Source: Sabellastarte sp. h YS-2021
Lineage: Eukaryota; Annelida; Polychaeta; Sabellida; Sabellidae
Direction: 5' to 3'
Length of the DNA: 64,000 nucleotides
Assembly: GCA_964017235.1 (NCBI GenBank)
Contig: OZ024930.1
Span: forward strand, 149,978,221 to 150,042,220
Position 1 is the first letter of the stretch. The number at the start of each line of letters is the position of its first letter. Of this stretch, positions 23,891-34,877 are shown piece by piece. A program made the translations under genes and the position numbers. The notes below the pieces were generated by a model. That model was not told the origin of the DNA, did no database searches, and saw only the letters and a list, made by a program, of their open reading frames with translations.

Positions 23891-25658
23891 CAGGGAAAAT
23901 TTTTTGAGTTGATGGATCTTGTTTCCAAGGGAATATTGAAAATGCCTATGGACTAATTTTTCAGAAAGAGGGGATTCTTTTAATTGATGACTAGAACTCT
24001 ACATAGAAGGTTGCAGTCTATTTGATGGTTTTTTTTGCACATTTCAAAGTAAAAAGACTTATTGTTTGAGCAAATATTGATGAGGTCAGTCTCAAGGACA
24101 AGTTATCTGTTGGGATGGTGTTTGGACGTTATTTTTGCAAAGACAGCCAGTCCTCCACTGTGTTTTGTTTTATGAGGTCACTGGAAATGTTTATGACCCT
24201 AGTAGGGTACTATCCTGAGTTAAGTCTGAGTAGTACAAAATCAAATCTTGATCTATGATGTTGCAACTCGTGTTTTTCATCTTCACTGAGTAATTGTGAA
24301 GATGGATCATATATTTACATGAGAATTTTAAAGAATTCAGAGGAGGAGGGCTTGAATTTATATTTCAAGCTAATAGTGGAATAAAAAAGGCAGAGGGCTG
24401 GATGCATTCATGGAATGGAGACACTGGTTTTGACCAGGAGATATAGACTGAAGGTGATTGATGGAGGTATGAATGGGGAGCAACTAACAACATCAGGACA
24501 GTAAATGTGAGAGTTGGCATTATTGCAGAAGCCATATATTGCTAGTTTGTAAAAATAGAAAAAAGATGAAAAGCTTATATAATCTGTGACAGAGAGATTC
24601 GACGTAAAAGAGTATAGCTGCATGAAATACTTTGTAAGACAACAGACATCACTCTTAATATTAACCGAGAGGGTGTAGAAATGAATATCAGAATAAATTT
24701 GACTTGATACACTGACAGATGAAAACATCCCTTGACCATTGTAACAACTTATGTTAACAGTTGCACATTTGTCATATTCTGTCTGCTATTGATATTGACA
24801 GGTGGTGGGTCCATATCAACTGAATGTCTTTTTTTTTTGCACATAGTGATGGTCAATCAATAATAACTTTTGCTTTTGATTTTAGTATGTTTGTCAACAT
24901 TTTCATTCCAAATCATTAGGTTTATTAATTTTGAAACTGCCCCATAGAATTTATTCACATGGATACACAGACATTACTTTGACTGATTGTGAACACTGCA
25001 CAATTGCATACTAAATCTGCAAACTTAAAATACTGTACAATACAAGCATTGCGTTTCTTGAGCACATTAAAAATACAGTGTCCAACCGTGGTGAATTGTC
25101 CTTTTAATCAAGCGAGATGCCTAAAAAAGGTTAAGGACGACAACAGTAACTCTTTTAACTTTCTTTAAAATTATGAAAATAAATTATACATGATTTGGTT
25201 AAAGTTACTTAACGGTTTACAAATGACGTTTTTTTACAGAGCTACTGAAAAATTCAATTTATAAAGAAACTCTACTGTTATGTAGTAGAGGGTAAGTAAG
25301 TTATCATATACTTGCAATTGACTTATTAAGAAACAAAGTATTATATTTCTGGGAGAATACTTATTTATTTATACTTATTCATCAAATAGGATGAAATATT
25401 AATAAGGTGCAACATTTACATCTTTAAAACACCAGTTTCTCAATATATCAAATAGTCATCAAAACTACAAGTATTTCATGAATTATCCCATTCTTTAACA
25501 GTTACTTTATAAATAGTATTGTCAAAATGAAAACATTTTCCAAAATGCTTTTCCAAGGAGCTACTTCTCAGAAAAAATTTAAAACTCAAATAGGTTGAGG
25601 TCCCAATGTGAAAAGCCTTAATATTGCAGGGTCACATCATAAAAAAATCCTTTTAATT
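23891..25658. other. Unassigned, probably decayed LINE plus intronic DNA
   Basis: A minus-strand open frame at 24408-24728 is rich in Ser, Tyr and Phe and has no recognisable motif. The rest is AT-rich without features. Confidence 0.35.
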
Positions 25659-25940
25659 TACAATGAGGAGCAAGGTCAAGTATGATAAACAGTCAATGTG
25701 AAGAACAATGCCAAGTATGATACAAACTTAATATTTTTGAAAATAATGCAAAGTGTGATAAAAACTAATACGAGGAGAAGGGTCAATTATAATAAACAGT
25801 CAATGTGAAGCATAGGGCCAAGTTTTATAAAAACTTTGTATGAAGAACAGTGCCAAGTATGATAATAACTTAATATGAGGAGCAAGGCTAAGTGTGATAA
25901 AAACTGAAAATGAGGGGGAAACCCAAGATGGATAAAATAC
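25659..25940 (+). repeat. Minisatellite, about 36-bp unit, eight degenerate copies
   Basis: Units follow the pattern AATATGAGGAGCAAGG, then CCAAGTATGATAAAAACTT. They recur about every 34-37 bp, for example near 25660, 25696, 25732, 25768, 25802, 25838, 25872 and 25906. It lies in the intergenic or intronic region downstream of the Rel-like exons. Confidence 0.8.
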
Positions 25941-26379
25941 CTTCCAGGGTGTATTGTCTTTAGGCTGTAAGCATCCATTCATGAAGAAAGTTAAACTAGA
26001 CAGAAATATGTCCAGTGAGGACTTAAGTTATAACATATATGATAAACTGCCAACATAAGAGGTCAACTATTTTATCAAACTGCAGATAATCACATTTGAC
26101 ACATAATAAATGAACAGATAAAACCCTTAAAGCAGATATATATTCAAAATTTGCAGCTATTTCACTTCTGTGCAAGACCAGAAACTAAAATGCTCATTGT
26201 GACGCTGAATATCCTTGTTTATTTGTTTAAAATCACAATATGAAAACCCTGAAGACAGCTGTAAGTTTAATGAGTAAAAGATTAATACATATGTACATAC
26301 CATACTCAGCTGTACCAATGTTGTGCATTTTTCTTCTCTGTAAATATGCAATCATGAATTATGGTCCATTTAATGAATC
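25941..26379. other. Unassigned AT-rich sequence
   Basis: No feature is recognised apart from short chance frames. Confidence 0.4.
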
Positions 26380-26550
26380 CATGAAATGTCATCACCTCAA
26401 AGGTCAAAAATGGGATTCCTGTTCAAAAGCCAGGGTCATATTGGAACAGGTTCTCAGCATTGTCGCTTGTGAGAGTCAAAATCACACAGATGTAAAAGCC
26501 TGTGATTAGATGCCAAACCTGCTAACCCATAAGGCCACTGAGGACCTCTT
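26380..26550 (-). mobile_element. Possible degenerate tRNA-derived SINE
   Basis: The minus strand begins with CAGTGGCCTTATGGGTTAGCAGG, a form close to the 'TGGCCTAGTGGTTA' A-box head of tRNA-derived SINEs. A GAACAGGAATCCC segment, similar to a decayed B box, lies downstream, but too far from the A box for a normal tRNA fold. No target duplication was identified. Confidence 0.35.
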
Positions 26551-26898
26551 GTCATCACTTCAATGGAGGAAAGTTCTATTTATTTCCAGCTTCAATTAAT
26601 CTAGTTAATGAAAATCCAATTCTGCTGATTTTTATCCCAAAACAAATTAATACCAGAAACAATGTTTTATGGACAAAATTGTTAGCATCACCAAAGCAAC
26701 AGCTATGTAATGGTCTGTTTATTTCAGTGATATTATATACAATATTAAAATGCAATTAATTTTGATAAACTTTGCAACTTAACTGTCTTTATACGATTTT
26801 GTAGAAAGTTGTTACATTAATGCCAAGTGAGACAACATACATGTAAATGCAGGATTCTCAACTGAAGTTATAAAGACAGCCCACCATGGCCGACTCAC

Positions 26899-27020
26899 CT
26901 TGTTTCGACAAGCAATGTCATCAGGACACACCTGACTTGAGTGACCACTGGAGTAGGAGTCAGTGACACTGCACTGCAGTGGACGCTTACGTTGCCCTGG
27001 GTTCTTTCTTGCTGTGAAAT
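26899..27020 (-). CDS. Rel-like gene, exon 4: basic linker after RHD-N
   Basis: This is a minus-strand exon of 122 bp with acceptor CTGAACTAG and donor AAG/gtgagt. It takes one base from the previous exon and ends in phase 0, encoding 41 residues. The early part, ARKNPGQRKR, is basic and resembles a nuclear localisation signal. The rest (DSYSSGHSSQ, then CPDDIACRNK) is Ser-rich with three cysteines. In NF-kB, Dorsal and NFAT proteins the IPT/RHD-C domain would start about here, and none of its sequence is seen. The next exon must start in phase 0 and was not found. Phase agreement across four consecutive exons makes a real gene likely. Confidence 0.72.
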
Positions 27021-27139
27021 CTAGTTCAGAAATAAATGAAACAGAGGAGTTATATCAAGGTTATTGCATTACATGAACTGTCACTACTAGGGCACTGAGA
27101 TGTGTCAGATAGGGATTTTAGTTGAAGCAAGATACACAC

Positions 27140-27279
27140 CCATTTTGATTTCTGAAGACAAAGCAGAGGTAAGGACAGTTCCGTCATTTGTTGTCACAGT
27201 AAACTTGATTTTAACCAATTTACTGTCATCACTTCTGCCTAGCTTTTGTCTTGTACGTCGGATACCAATATACGAGACC
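27140..27279 (-). CDS. Rel-like gene, exon 3: end of RHD-N
   Basis: This is a minus-strand exon of 140 bp with acceptor CTATTTCAG and donor ATGG/gtgtgt. It takes two bases from exon 2 and leaves one for exon 4. It encodes VSYIGIRRTRQKLGRSDDSK and then LVKIKFTVTTNDGTVLTSAL, ending SSEIKM. The pattern 'LGI..vkkk' followed by 'VRL.F.v...d..G.ft..l..v.S.pI' is the C-terminal half of the Rel-homology N-terminal domain. This exon fits it in order and spacing, although the insert between the two blocks is much shorter than in NF-kB or Dorsal and closer to the compact NFAT form. The assignment is by eye from family knowledge. Confidence 0.75.
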
Positions 27280-28524
27280 CTGAAATAGATTTATATGTAA
27301 CTGTACACTTACTGACGTACCCATATACCATATACAATGCTTTCACAAGGTTTACAGAAATGCATTTCTGAAAACTGAATGAAAGAATGGAAAAAAAGTT
27401 TGATTAAATTGTAGAGTGATCATAAATTTTTAAAAATATATGTAAAAATTGTGTAGATTTTAATAACCTCATAAACATTCTAAATATTTTTAGCAATGTT
27501 TGCTTTTAATGTGTTTGATTCCATAATAAATAAAATATTTTAAATAGACAGATACCAAAATAATGCAAGTTTAATAAGCTTCAGAATTGTCAGTGAAACT
27601 GTCAGTTGTTTATTTACATATTCAAGAAATAAAGACTGCAGTTATATAATATTGTTGGAAAGGGCATACCATTGTGCAAAATAATTTAAGGAATAAACAG
27701 ACAGACAAACTAAAGATGTTACAATATATCACGCAACAGCATAGGTTATTGATTTTTTCTCTTTCTATGAAGAAAAATCTCTATTTAAATCTAAGAATAG
27801 GAAAAGCTTATTTGTGAATACAGTTCAAGGATATTGTCATAATATTAAATTAAAAAACTTTGGCACAACATCAGAAGTGTTTGACATAAATAATCATCAA
27901 CTAATCACACTAATCATCAACTAATGATTTGCAAAGTAATTATCTTTCACCACATTTTAATACCAACATTTGTTTAGTGTTAATACTGTCCTTAATTTAT
28001 CTTTTTAATCCTGATACAACCTCAAAGCAGCCAGAAGTGACTAACTTGCCACCTTCTACTGTGTATTACAATTTAATCTAATCATAATTTTATAGCACTT
28101 AATCTTTTTACTTGCAGATTTTAAACTGCAAAAACATAAAATCATGATTCAAAGCTCACTTAGGAACTGAATGTACATGTATCATAAACCAGAGACAACA
28201 GGAGAAAGTTAAGGTGCAAAAACCCTGCAGGAAATGTAGGTCTAATCACTTTCCTAAGTTGTGTTAGAAAAGAAAAGGCATCCCATTTCTGTTATCTTGC
28301 TATCACCATTTAAAAGCTCAACTCTGTCCTGAAAAGAACATACCCATACTTTTCTGTATTTTAACTCACAAAAAAGCTGCTCCAAAAATAAGCAAGCAGA
28401 AGCTTTTTAGCAAGAACAAATCAATTTGACCTAAAACGCCAAATTGTATCTGCTTAAACTATCCCCTGCAGCATTAGACTATATGTACTATATTTCAAAT
28501 ATCATAAAAGCATCCATATCTTAC
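27280..28524 (-). other. Intron between Rel-like exons 2 and 3
   Basis: AT-rich sequence bounded by gtaaga and tatttcag on the minus strand. It contains no repeat that I recognise. Confidence 0.65.
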
Positions 28525-28697
28525 GTTTTATCTGTGCCCGATGTTATAGTATCCAGAATGGCTTGTCTAGCAGCATCTTCACGACAACCCTCTGCTGCTT
28601 GATTCTTGCATGAGTAGACCTCAAAGAATGTGTGGATGTAGCCTTTGCTGTTCACCAGCTGTATAGTCAGCTGATAAGACCCATGACAGCCAACCAA
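28525..28697 (-). CDS. Rel-like gene, exon 2: middle of RHD-N
   Basis: This is a minus-strand exon of 173 bp with acceptor TATTTGATAG and donor AAAAC/gtaaga. It starts in phase 0 and ends in phase 2. It encodes LVGCHGSYQLTIQLVNSKGY, then IHTFFEVYSCKNQ, AAEGCREDAARQAI and LDTITSGTDK. This aligns with the Rel block 'I.IVGY.G...v.v.lVt.d...hPH.LvGk..C..G.C'. The hydrophobic strand pattern and an E-G-C in the expected place are kept, but the family's PHPHxLVGK is replaced by IHTFFEVYSC. A divergent Rel or NFAT relative fits best. Another immunoglobulin-like p53/RHD-fold factor is the main alternative. Confidence 0.75.
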
Positions 28698-29717
28698 CTA
28701 TCAAATACAAAATTTGTCAAACTGTTAAGTCGGCTTATTACCACTCTGGCACCACAATGTAGTCACCCATTTGGAAACGTGGCATAAAAGGGTCAGTTTG
28801 TCAACAACTGTAGCCCCAAGTCTCAATATATTGTACAGTTAACTTAGTAAGTAGAACATTTATAGAATGTATAAATGTTACTAGGACTACAGATTCCAGT
28901 TATGACAAATGTCTATTTATACCAACCAAAATACTGCATATTTGCATGTTGGGCCCTTACAATTGGCTCTACTCAATATATCTAATTTAATTGATTTTAC
29001 TGATACATAGTCAACTGCATTTTGAAAGATGTTATGATTGTTTTCAAATGACTGGACCCATTGAGACCCAAACCTGAAACTTCCATCACTCTGATAGTAC
29101 TTCAGCAGCTTTGGTCTATGTGACCACTGCATTACCCCATTCTCCCCGCAACTATGTTTTTAATGGATAAAATCTTCACAGAAACCGCAAAGAACTTTGG
29201 GAAGTAAATGTAATATTTATTTTTGCAATGTTATTCTTAAATATAAAATATAAAGGTATATCAATTATTTATTAAAATAAACCATATTTTCGGTTTTATT
29301 TAATATGTATCCACATACATTATAGTATAGCAACACACTATAGTTACTGAAAGAGGTAGTTTGTCATTAAATTTTGTCCATAGATTGAGATTGTGCATGC
29401 TTTAACTGTTTCAATACTTTTATTATCTTAGAATTAAATGGAAATATTATTTTGAGTATCATGTCAAAAACTGAAAATAGCACAATATGCATTTGTTGTA
29501 CCATTTCTTTACCACACTGGATCTTTACAAGTTCAACTATTGGTGTGTAAGAAATGTGTTCAGGACCCTTACAATGAGGCTTTTGTAATTGAAATTAAGC
29601 CACCTGTACAGTGTTCTACTACTGCATGAAAAATACACACAGTCAATAATAACCACATTATCTTGAAACATTTTATCTCAGAGATACTGACCAACAAATA
29701 AGGTATTCATTTAAGTG

Positions 29718-29795
29718 ACTTATCAGGTGTCCAAGTGCTTAATCCCCACACCAATGAATTCTAAGGCACGCCACCCAAAATGTAAGACATAAATA
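29718..29795 (+). repeat. Dispersed repeat, copy 2
   Basis: It shares CCAAGTGCTTAATC, ATTCTAAGGCACGCCA and GTAAGACATAAAT with 18772-18855. Similarity ends abruptly on both sides. Confidence 0.65.
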
Positions 29796-30519
29796 AAAAG
29801 TCAGGAAACATGATAATGGCCATAACCAAGGAAACCATTGGTATTCAGTAGTCAAAAACTAGGAAGGGAAGACTTAAGGCAACAAAAGGTTTGTTGGAGA
29901 AGAGAAGCAACTAAGTCACGTCTGCCGTCATTTGACAATATTCATGAAAAGCCTAGGACTAGAACACACATACAGTTACACATAACCAGGATTTCCTGAT
30001 AAAGAGGTAAATAACAATAACAAGTCCTGCATATTCATTTTTACTTATTTAATGGGGAATTCTACGCCACAGTGTTCCACTGAACAGACTTTATTTGATT
30101 ATTGAACAATCAAAATACCACTTAACAAATCCATTTACAACAAAACATATGGAATATTAAACATGACACTGAAGTAAGAAGCAATGCTTATTATTTCATC
30201 AACCGATTATGTTCCAAGCAAAATAACAGGTTCCTTTACAAGGTGAAAATTACTGGGAGACAATTTTGATAGAATTACAGTTTTTTCACCAAACATTTCC
30301 TTTCAAATGTTTGCAAAACTCAAAAATGTTTCTTGGGATCAACTTACTTCATCAATGGATGAAAATGTAGGTGAACACCATTTACTGGAAGGTCAGTTAG
30401 GAACTAGATCAATATGGTCTGCTTGAACAGACATTTCAAACAATAACATTAAATTTCAATCCAAAAGTACAGAGCCCCTAATAAAACATGGTAAAATAAA
30501 AATTGCACCATGTATTAAG

Positions 30520-30900
30520 TCGTGCGCACAAGATGATCTTGTGATAACGAGAAAATAAGTTGTGATAATGAGATGATCTCATTATAATGAGATAATAAGC
30601 TGTGATAACAAGATCATCTCATGATATCAAGATGATCTTGTGATAATGAGATCATCTTGTGATATCAAGATCATCTTGTGATAACAAGATAATCTCGTTA
30701 TCACAAGTTATTTTCTTGTGATAATGAGATCATCTCATTAGCACCACTTGTTTTCTTGATATCACAAGGTCATCTGGTGCTCATCAGATGATCTTGTGCT
30801 CACTAGATAAAGTGGTGATCACCAGATAAAGTAGTTACCACGACATAATAATTAGTGAGTACTAGTTTATGTGGTGATCACCACTTATTATGTTGTTTTT
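30520..30900. repeat. Dyad-dense block of GATCATCTTGTGATA-type words
   Basis: Imperfect palindromic words built from ATGATCTTGTGATAA, GATATCAAGATCATCTTG and ATGAGATCATCTCAT follow each other for about 250 bp. After them come perfect palindromes TGGTGATCACCA (30813-30824) and GTGGTGATCACCAC (30871-30884). There is no fixed period. The block sits in the intron between Rel-like exons 1 and 2. No reading frame is preserved, so it is structural or simple-repeat-like DNA of unknown origin. Confidence 0.85.
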
Positions 30901-31550
30901 TTGACAAACTAACTCATTTGGATCAATAACAAGGGAGATATTATTATAAGGCATATTTGGAAGTCCAATAAAGGTTTTTGGTATGAATACCAGTTTGACC
31001 TTGAAACAGAGGATCAGAGGTCAGATGAACAAGCATGGTTGTGGAACTGAGAATCAAGGCTTCATGCTTTCCTAAAGCTGCAGTTTTATATAACAACCAG
31101 CTAAAATATGCCAAATCATGACAACTAAAAAGGGTCTAGGTGGGATACTTTCACATTCTCTGAGGTCCCTTAAGCAAAAGATTCATTGTCCAATTTTTGC
31201 AGGTTTACAATGGACATTTATATCAATTATACATGTACCAAAACATGATCAGAGCTACAGATTATGCAAATCAGGCCAACATGTGCAAGAATGATCAAAA
31301 TTTACATTGTAAAAATTAAAGGTCAAATTCACCAAGAAATACTCTTCTTAGTCTAGTTAATATATATCCACACACCAAATATGAACATTGTAGTTTAAAT
31401 AGTTTTTGAGTTATCCCATCTGACAGGAAATCTCCCTGGTAGCATAAAGGGTTTAAAACTAATCTTTCTCAACTTTAGTTACGGATAAGATTACTGAGTC
31501 AAAGTATTTGTGTTGCAGTAAAATTTTTAATATGTATATGAACACAGTAC

Positions 31551-31664
31551 CCGTATTTTGTCCATATATTTGATTGGACCTCTTGATTCTTGGCCATAAC
31601 TGGGACGATGTATTGCAGTTGGCTGGTTCAGTATGTTCAGTCTGACCTCTTCACCTGCTGGCTG
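31551..31664 (-). CDS. Rel-like gene, exon 1 of those seen: start of RHD-N
   Basis: This is a minus-strand exon of 114 bp, phase 0 on both sides, with donor ACGG/gtactg. The acceptor is a tandem TATCAACAGCAG, so one Gln may be included or skipped. It encodes QPAGEEVRLNILNQP, then TAIHRPSYGQESRGPI and KYMDKIR. The recognition-loop region of Rel proteins (EQP...RFRYECEGRSAG, or HRAHYETEGSRG in NFAT) corresponds to NQP...HRPSYGQESRG. Tyr, Glu and the following Arg-Gly are kept, while the Cys of NF-kB proteins is not. Earlier exons with the start codon must lie at higher coordinates and were not identified. Confidence 0.72.
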
Positions 31665-32004
31665 CTGTTGATAGACAAACACACAAACCTGACACGTATA
31701 CAGTTATTTACTAAGTAACATCACAAGATGGTCCACATACAGAAACCTACACATCATTCATTTCAATGGACGTATTGCTGAACGTAGAATTTTGAACAGA
31801 ATAGATCAAAACTGGACACATTGCCAGGCAACTTCTTGCAGCCTTTTAAACTGAAAATGGTGAGGTTAAAAGCATTAAGAGTGCTGCTACTTGTTTACAT
31901 GGTTCATTATCATTCTCAGGAATGCAGGGAAGTGTAAGCTCAAGTGAATCATTGTAGTTTGTTTTTGTCTAATTCTAATCCACTACTTTACACAATATCT
32001 GGGG
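31665..32004. other. Unassigned sequence upstream of Rel-like exon 1
   Basis: AT-rich, presumably intronic. No preceding exon could be supported. Confidence 0.4.
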
Positions 32005-32400
32005 AACTCAGTGCACTAAGTAAACAAAAGTAGTGTTTGAAGGGATAGTCAAGGGATGATCTAGATCAGGGGCCAATTTCACAAAGGGACTTAAGCCCAG
32101 ACTTAGACTTACATTTGAGACTTTGGTCTTAAATTTTTTCGACCGTAATCTTATGTTGTGGTTGCAACTTGATGGAAGAGTACAAGTGGGGAAGTTTGAG
32201 TTAAAAAGTTGAGTCTTAAGATGTTTCCTAAATGATGTACCAGAGGGGCTATTTCTTATGTGGAAAGAAGGAGAGTTCCAGAGGGCTGGGGCATAATGAC
32301 TAAAGCAAAATGTAGTTATAGACAAATCTGTGGAACTTTATTGTCAAAAGAGGGGGGCATGAAGGAACTTACATTTTGGGCTATATCCAGTATCTCTAGA
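32005..32400 (-). pseudogene. LINE 3'-end fragment (RT C-terminus)
   Basis: The minus-strand frames read YFSEIIHPYTSSRDTGY, PKCKFLHAPLF, FSHYAPALWNS and FRKHLKTQLF. This is the standard order at the C-terminus of CR1/L2-like RTs ('YLSEL...Y.PSR.LRS ... FS..AP.LWNSLP ... FRK.LKTHLF'). A frameshift separates the blocks. A GGGGCCAATTTCACAAAGG motif lies at its downstream side (32068-32086). It is related to the fragment at 23540-23890. Confidence 0.75.
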
Positions 32401-33129
32401 TGAGGTGTATGGATGGATTATTTCACTGAAGTATGCTGTTTGGACATATTTTGGAATTGGTGTTGAAATTAGGGTATAAACTACCATCTAGAATAAACCG
32501 TAAATAAACTTTAAATGTTTATCAAGGTTTTGTCAGTAATCAAAGCATGTTTTGTATGGTTGTCAAAGAATCCTCATGGACTCCAAAACAATTAGATGTG
32601 CCTCTATTGATGGCTCTATTTAAGGATTTTATGCTAAAACTAAGGTTTGCCTAGTTCATATCTTTCTTTACTGGAGTCGCAAGCTACAACCAAATGGGTT
32701 GGTGTACTTTTAGTTGTGGATTCAGTATTTTGGTAGGACACCTTTGCAGGGATTCTCATTTGGGTAGGATGTCTTAATTGGTATTTGAGACAACTCAGCA
32801 AACATTTTGTATTTGGGACTAGTTTTTGACGTACACATAATTTGAAAAACTCCCACAAGCCTTCACTAGCTCTACTTAGTAAACAGAAAAGTTCACTCTG
32901 TAGGGGTGTTATGTTGATTAAACAAGTTGATGAAGTATTTGTTGATTATGTATGTTGATTAAATCCTTTTTAAACAGTAACGAGAGATGACATTCTTAAA
33001 CATACAATTTTCTTCAATTTTAATGTTTACCTTTACTTGTCCATATAATAATACAGTGTGGTATGGATGTTTGTGTCATGTACAACTTCAGATTTTGTAT
33101 AAAATAAGCACGTTATACACACCCCTTAA
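32401..33129. other. Unassigned sequence
   Basis: The minus strand is open at 32640-32858 without a recognisable motif. It may be older LINE sequence upstream of the fragment at 32005-32400. Confidence 0.3.
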
Positions 33130-33370
33130 GGTTGGAGGTCCCAGGTCAAATCTGACCACATACAAATATTGGTTATGCATCAAAATCTCTAAGGCCAATA
33201 ATGAACAACTTATAAGCTCTTTTGAATTTGACTTCCCTCATTTGACCTTGAGGAAGTGGTCCAAGACCAAATCCCATCATGTTAAAAGAATCCCAGCATA
33301 TACATTGTGCAGGTTGTTTCACATCTCAAACCTCTACAACCAGTAATAAGCAACTTCTAAGCATCTTTAA
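33130..33370 (-). repeat. Degenerate array B fragment
   Basis: In reverse orientation it keeps GGTCAAATCTGACCACA, CCAATAATGAACAACTTATAAG, TTTGACCTTGAGGAAGTGG and AATCCCAGC. It amounts to about one and a half heavily diverged 147-bp units. No 5' or 3' Helentron-like module adjoins it. Confidence 0.75.
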
Positions 33371-34221
33371 GCTTGTCCAAAGCCAAATTTTGTATTGCCT
33401 TTTTTATGTCAAAATGAGGTGAAGACAGATTTTGTGATAAACAACAAATGCTGTAAGTTTGAGAAGCTGAGGTCTAAATGAAGTAGTATATATAAAATAC
33501 TGAGTCAAATAGACTTACGCTACTCAGAACTTCTTTACAATATATATCCAATATTGTATTTTATAAATGACAAGTGGTCATGTGACATAAGCCAGCTTTA
33601 AATTCAGAAATAGCTAGTGTTTCAAAGTACAATATACTATGCATGCTGAGATTGTGCTAATGGCGAAATATATTTTGGAAAAAATTTCAAATGATTAAGG
33701 TTTGAGGTTTTAAGGTTTTTATAAAATCTCATAGTTATATAACTTGTACAGAATACCAACTTCTACATATTAACTGAATACATCATAATAATATAAAATA
33801 AGATTCTGAAATATACTAAAAGCAATAATTGTATAGTCAGGCTGCAAACAATTAACACTAACCTTTGGATGGCAGATCCCCTGGGCCATTAAGACTTTTT
33901 TCTTGAAAAAAATTGCTCTTGCAAACACCTTAAAATAATAACAATTCTCACTGAAAAAAAGAGTTATAACCAAAATAATTTGTCACCATAAATATATCAG
34001 TTCTGGATCAAAGTTTATCTAAATAATATTTTTGCTAGCTTAGTGTGCATGTTTATCTTCCAATTCAACTAAATGGAAAGCACAGGATTAAAAAGTCTTT
34101 TCCACAGTGGATACTATTTTGCCACTGACATAAGCCTTGAAATTCCAATGTGTGGTTTTTTAATGAGTTTGGGAATTTTTAAGTATGTGGTTATATGAGG
34201 ATTTCACAATGATGATAATAT
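33371..34221. other. Unassigned AT-rich sequence
   Basis: Nothing is recognised. Confidence 0.4.
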
Positions 34222-34376
34222 TAACAAGGCCGAAAGGGGTTTCGGTCTGCTCGCGTGAGCCGCAAAGCCATCAGAGACACAAGGAGTGCACTGAAGCGGT
34301 CACCCATCCCAGTACTAACTAGCCCATTGCCGCTTAACTCCAGTGGAGAGACAGATACTCATCATGCTACACCACA
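34222..34376 (-). mobile_element. 5S rRNA-derived SINE-like element
   Basis: On the minus strand, 34339-34295 reads GTTAAGCGGCAATGGGCTAG, then TTAGTACTGGGATGGGTGACCGC. This follows the 5S rRNA internal promoter in order and spacing: A box GTTAAGC, intermediate element, then C box GGATGGGTGACCGC. The 5' third of 5S is weakly conserved, and beyond the C box the sequence departs from 5S completely. It then has a CCGAAA-GGGG-TTTCGG hairpin (34230-34245) and a tail ending TTAATATTATCATCATT. A functional 5S gene would keep its 3' strand, so a 5S-headed SINE (SINE3-like) or a chimeric 5S retropseudogene fits better. Confidence 0.72.
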
Positions 34377-34877
34377 ATTCATGAAAGTCCAAAAACAAAA
34401 AAAAAAAAACAAAAAAAAGAATAAAAAAAAATAATCTCTAGAAGTGCAAGTTTCACTAGAGCTCATGCTTAAAATAAACATAAAACAAGCAAATTTAGAG
34501 AATTGTAGTCCCCAGTTTTGGAATAAATTCAAACCACATATAACACATTGTTCTGTGTGTTTATTAAGTGCTGTGTGTTTTAGGTAAATAACATTTATTC
34601 AGCAAAGCCTTACTGTAAAATACTTGAACTCCTTGAAAGGGAAATCAAATAACACAGTTTACAAAGTCTCCTGACTAAAACCAAATCAACTCTACATCTT
34701 ATAGGATTGCACAACTCTACGAAATTTGGTCAAAGCTAGTGTGTTGAATGATTCCTTTTGTAGTTCAGAATATCCAATAATAGAAATATAATTGATTACC
34801 AAGGAAGTTGACAAATGACAATATTTTTTGGCTCCTGGCCAACACTGTTTTTCAAATCACAATAATTTCAAAGGATA
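34377..34877. other. Unassigned, A-rich at left
   Basis: An A-rich low-complexity run lies at about 34397-34435. Nothing else is recognised. Confidence 0.4.

Larger units (their letters stand above)
28698..31550 (-). other. Intron between Rel-like exons 1 and 2
   Basis: Minus-strand intron bounded by gtactg and tgatag. It contains dispersed repeat copy 2 (29718-29795) and the dyad-dense block (30520-30900). The rest is AT-rich with chance frames only. Confidence 0.6.

Noticed and set aside
30520..30900. CRISPR-like array
   Set aside because: The words are palindromic but have no constant repeat length or unique spacers, and the genome is eukaryotic.
34295..34339. Functional 5S rRNA gene
   Set aside because: Only the internal promoter portion matches. 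The 3' strand needed for the 5S terminal helix is absent, as is a Pol III terminator at the expected place.
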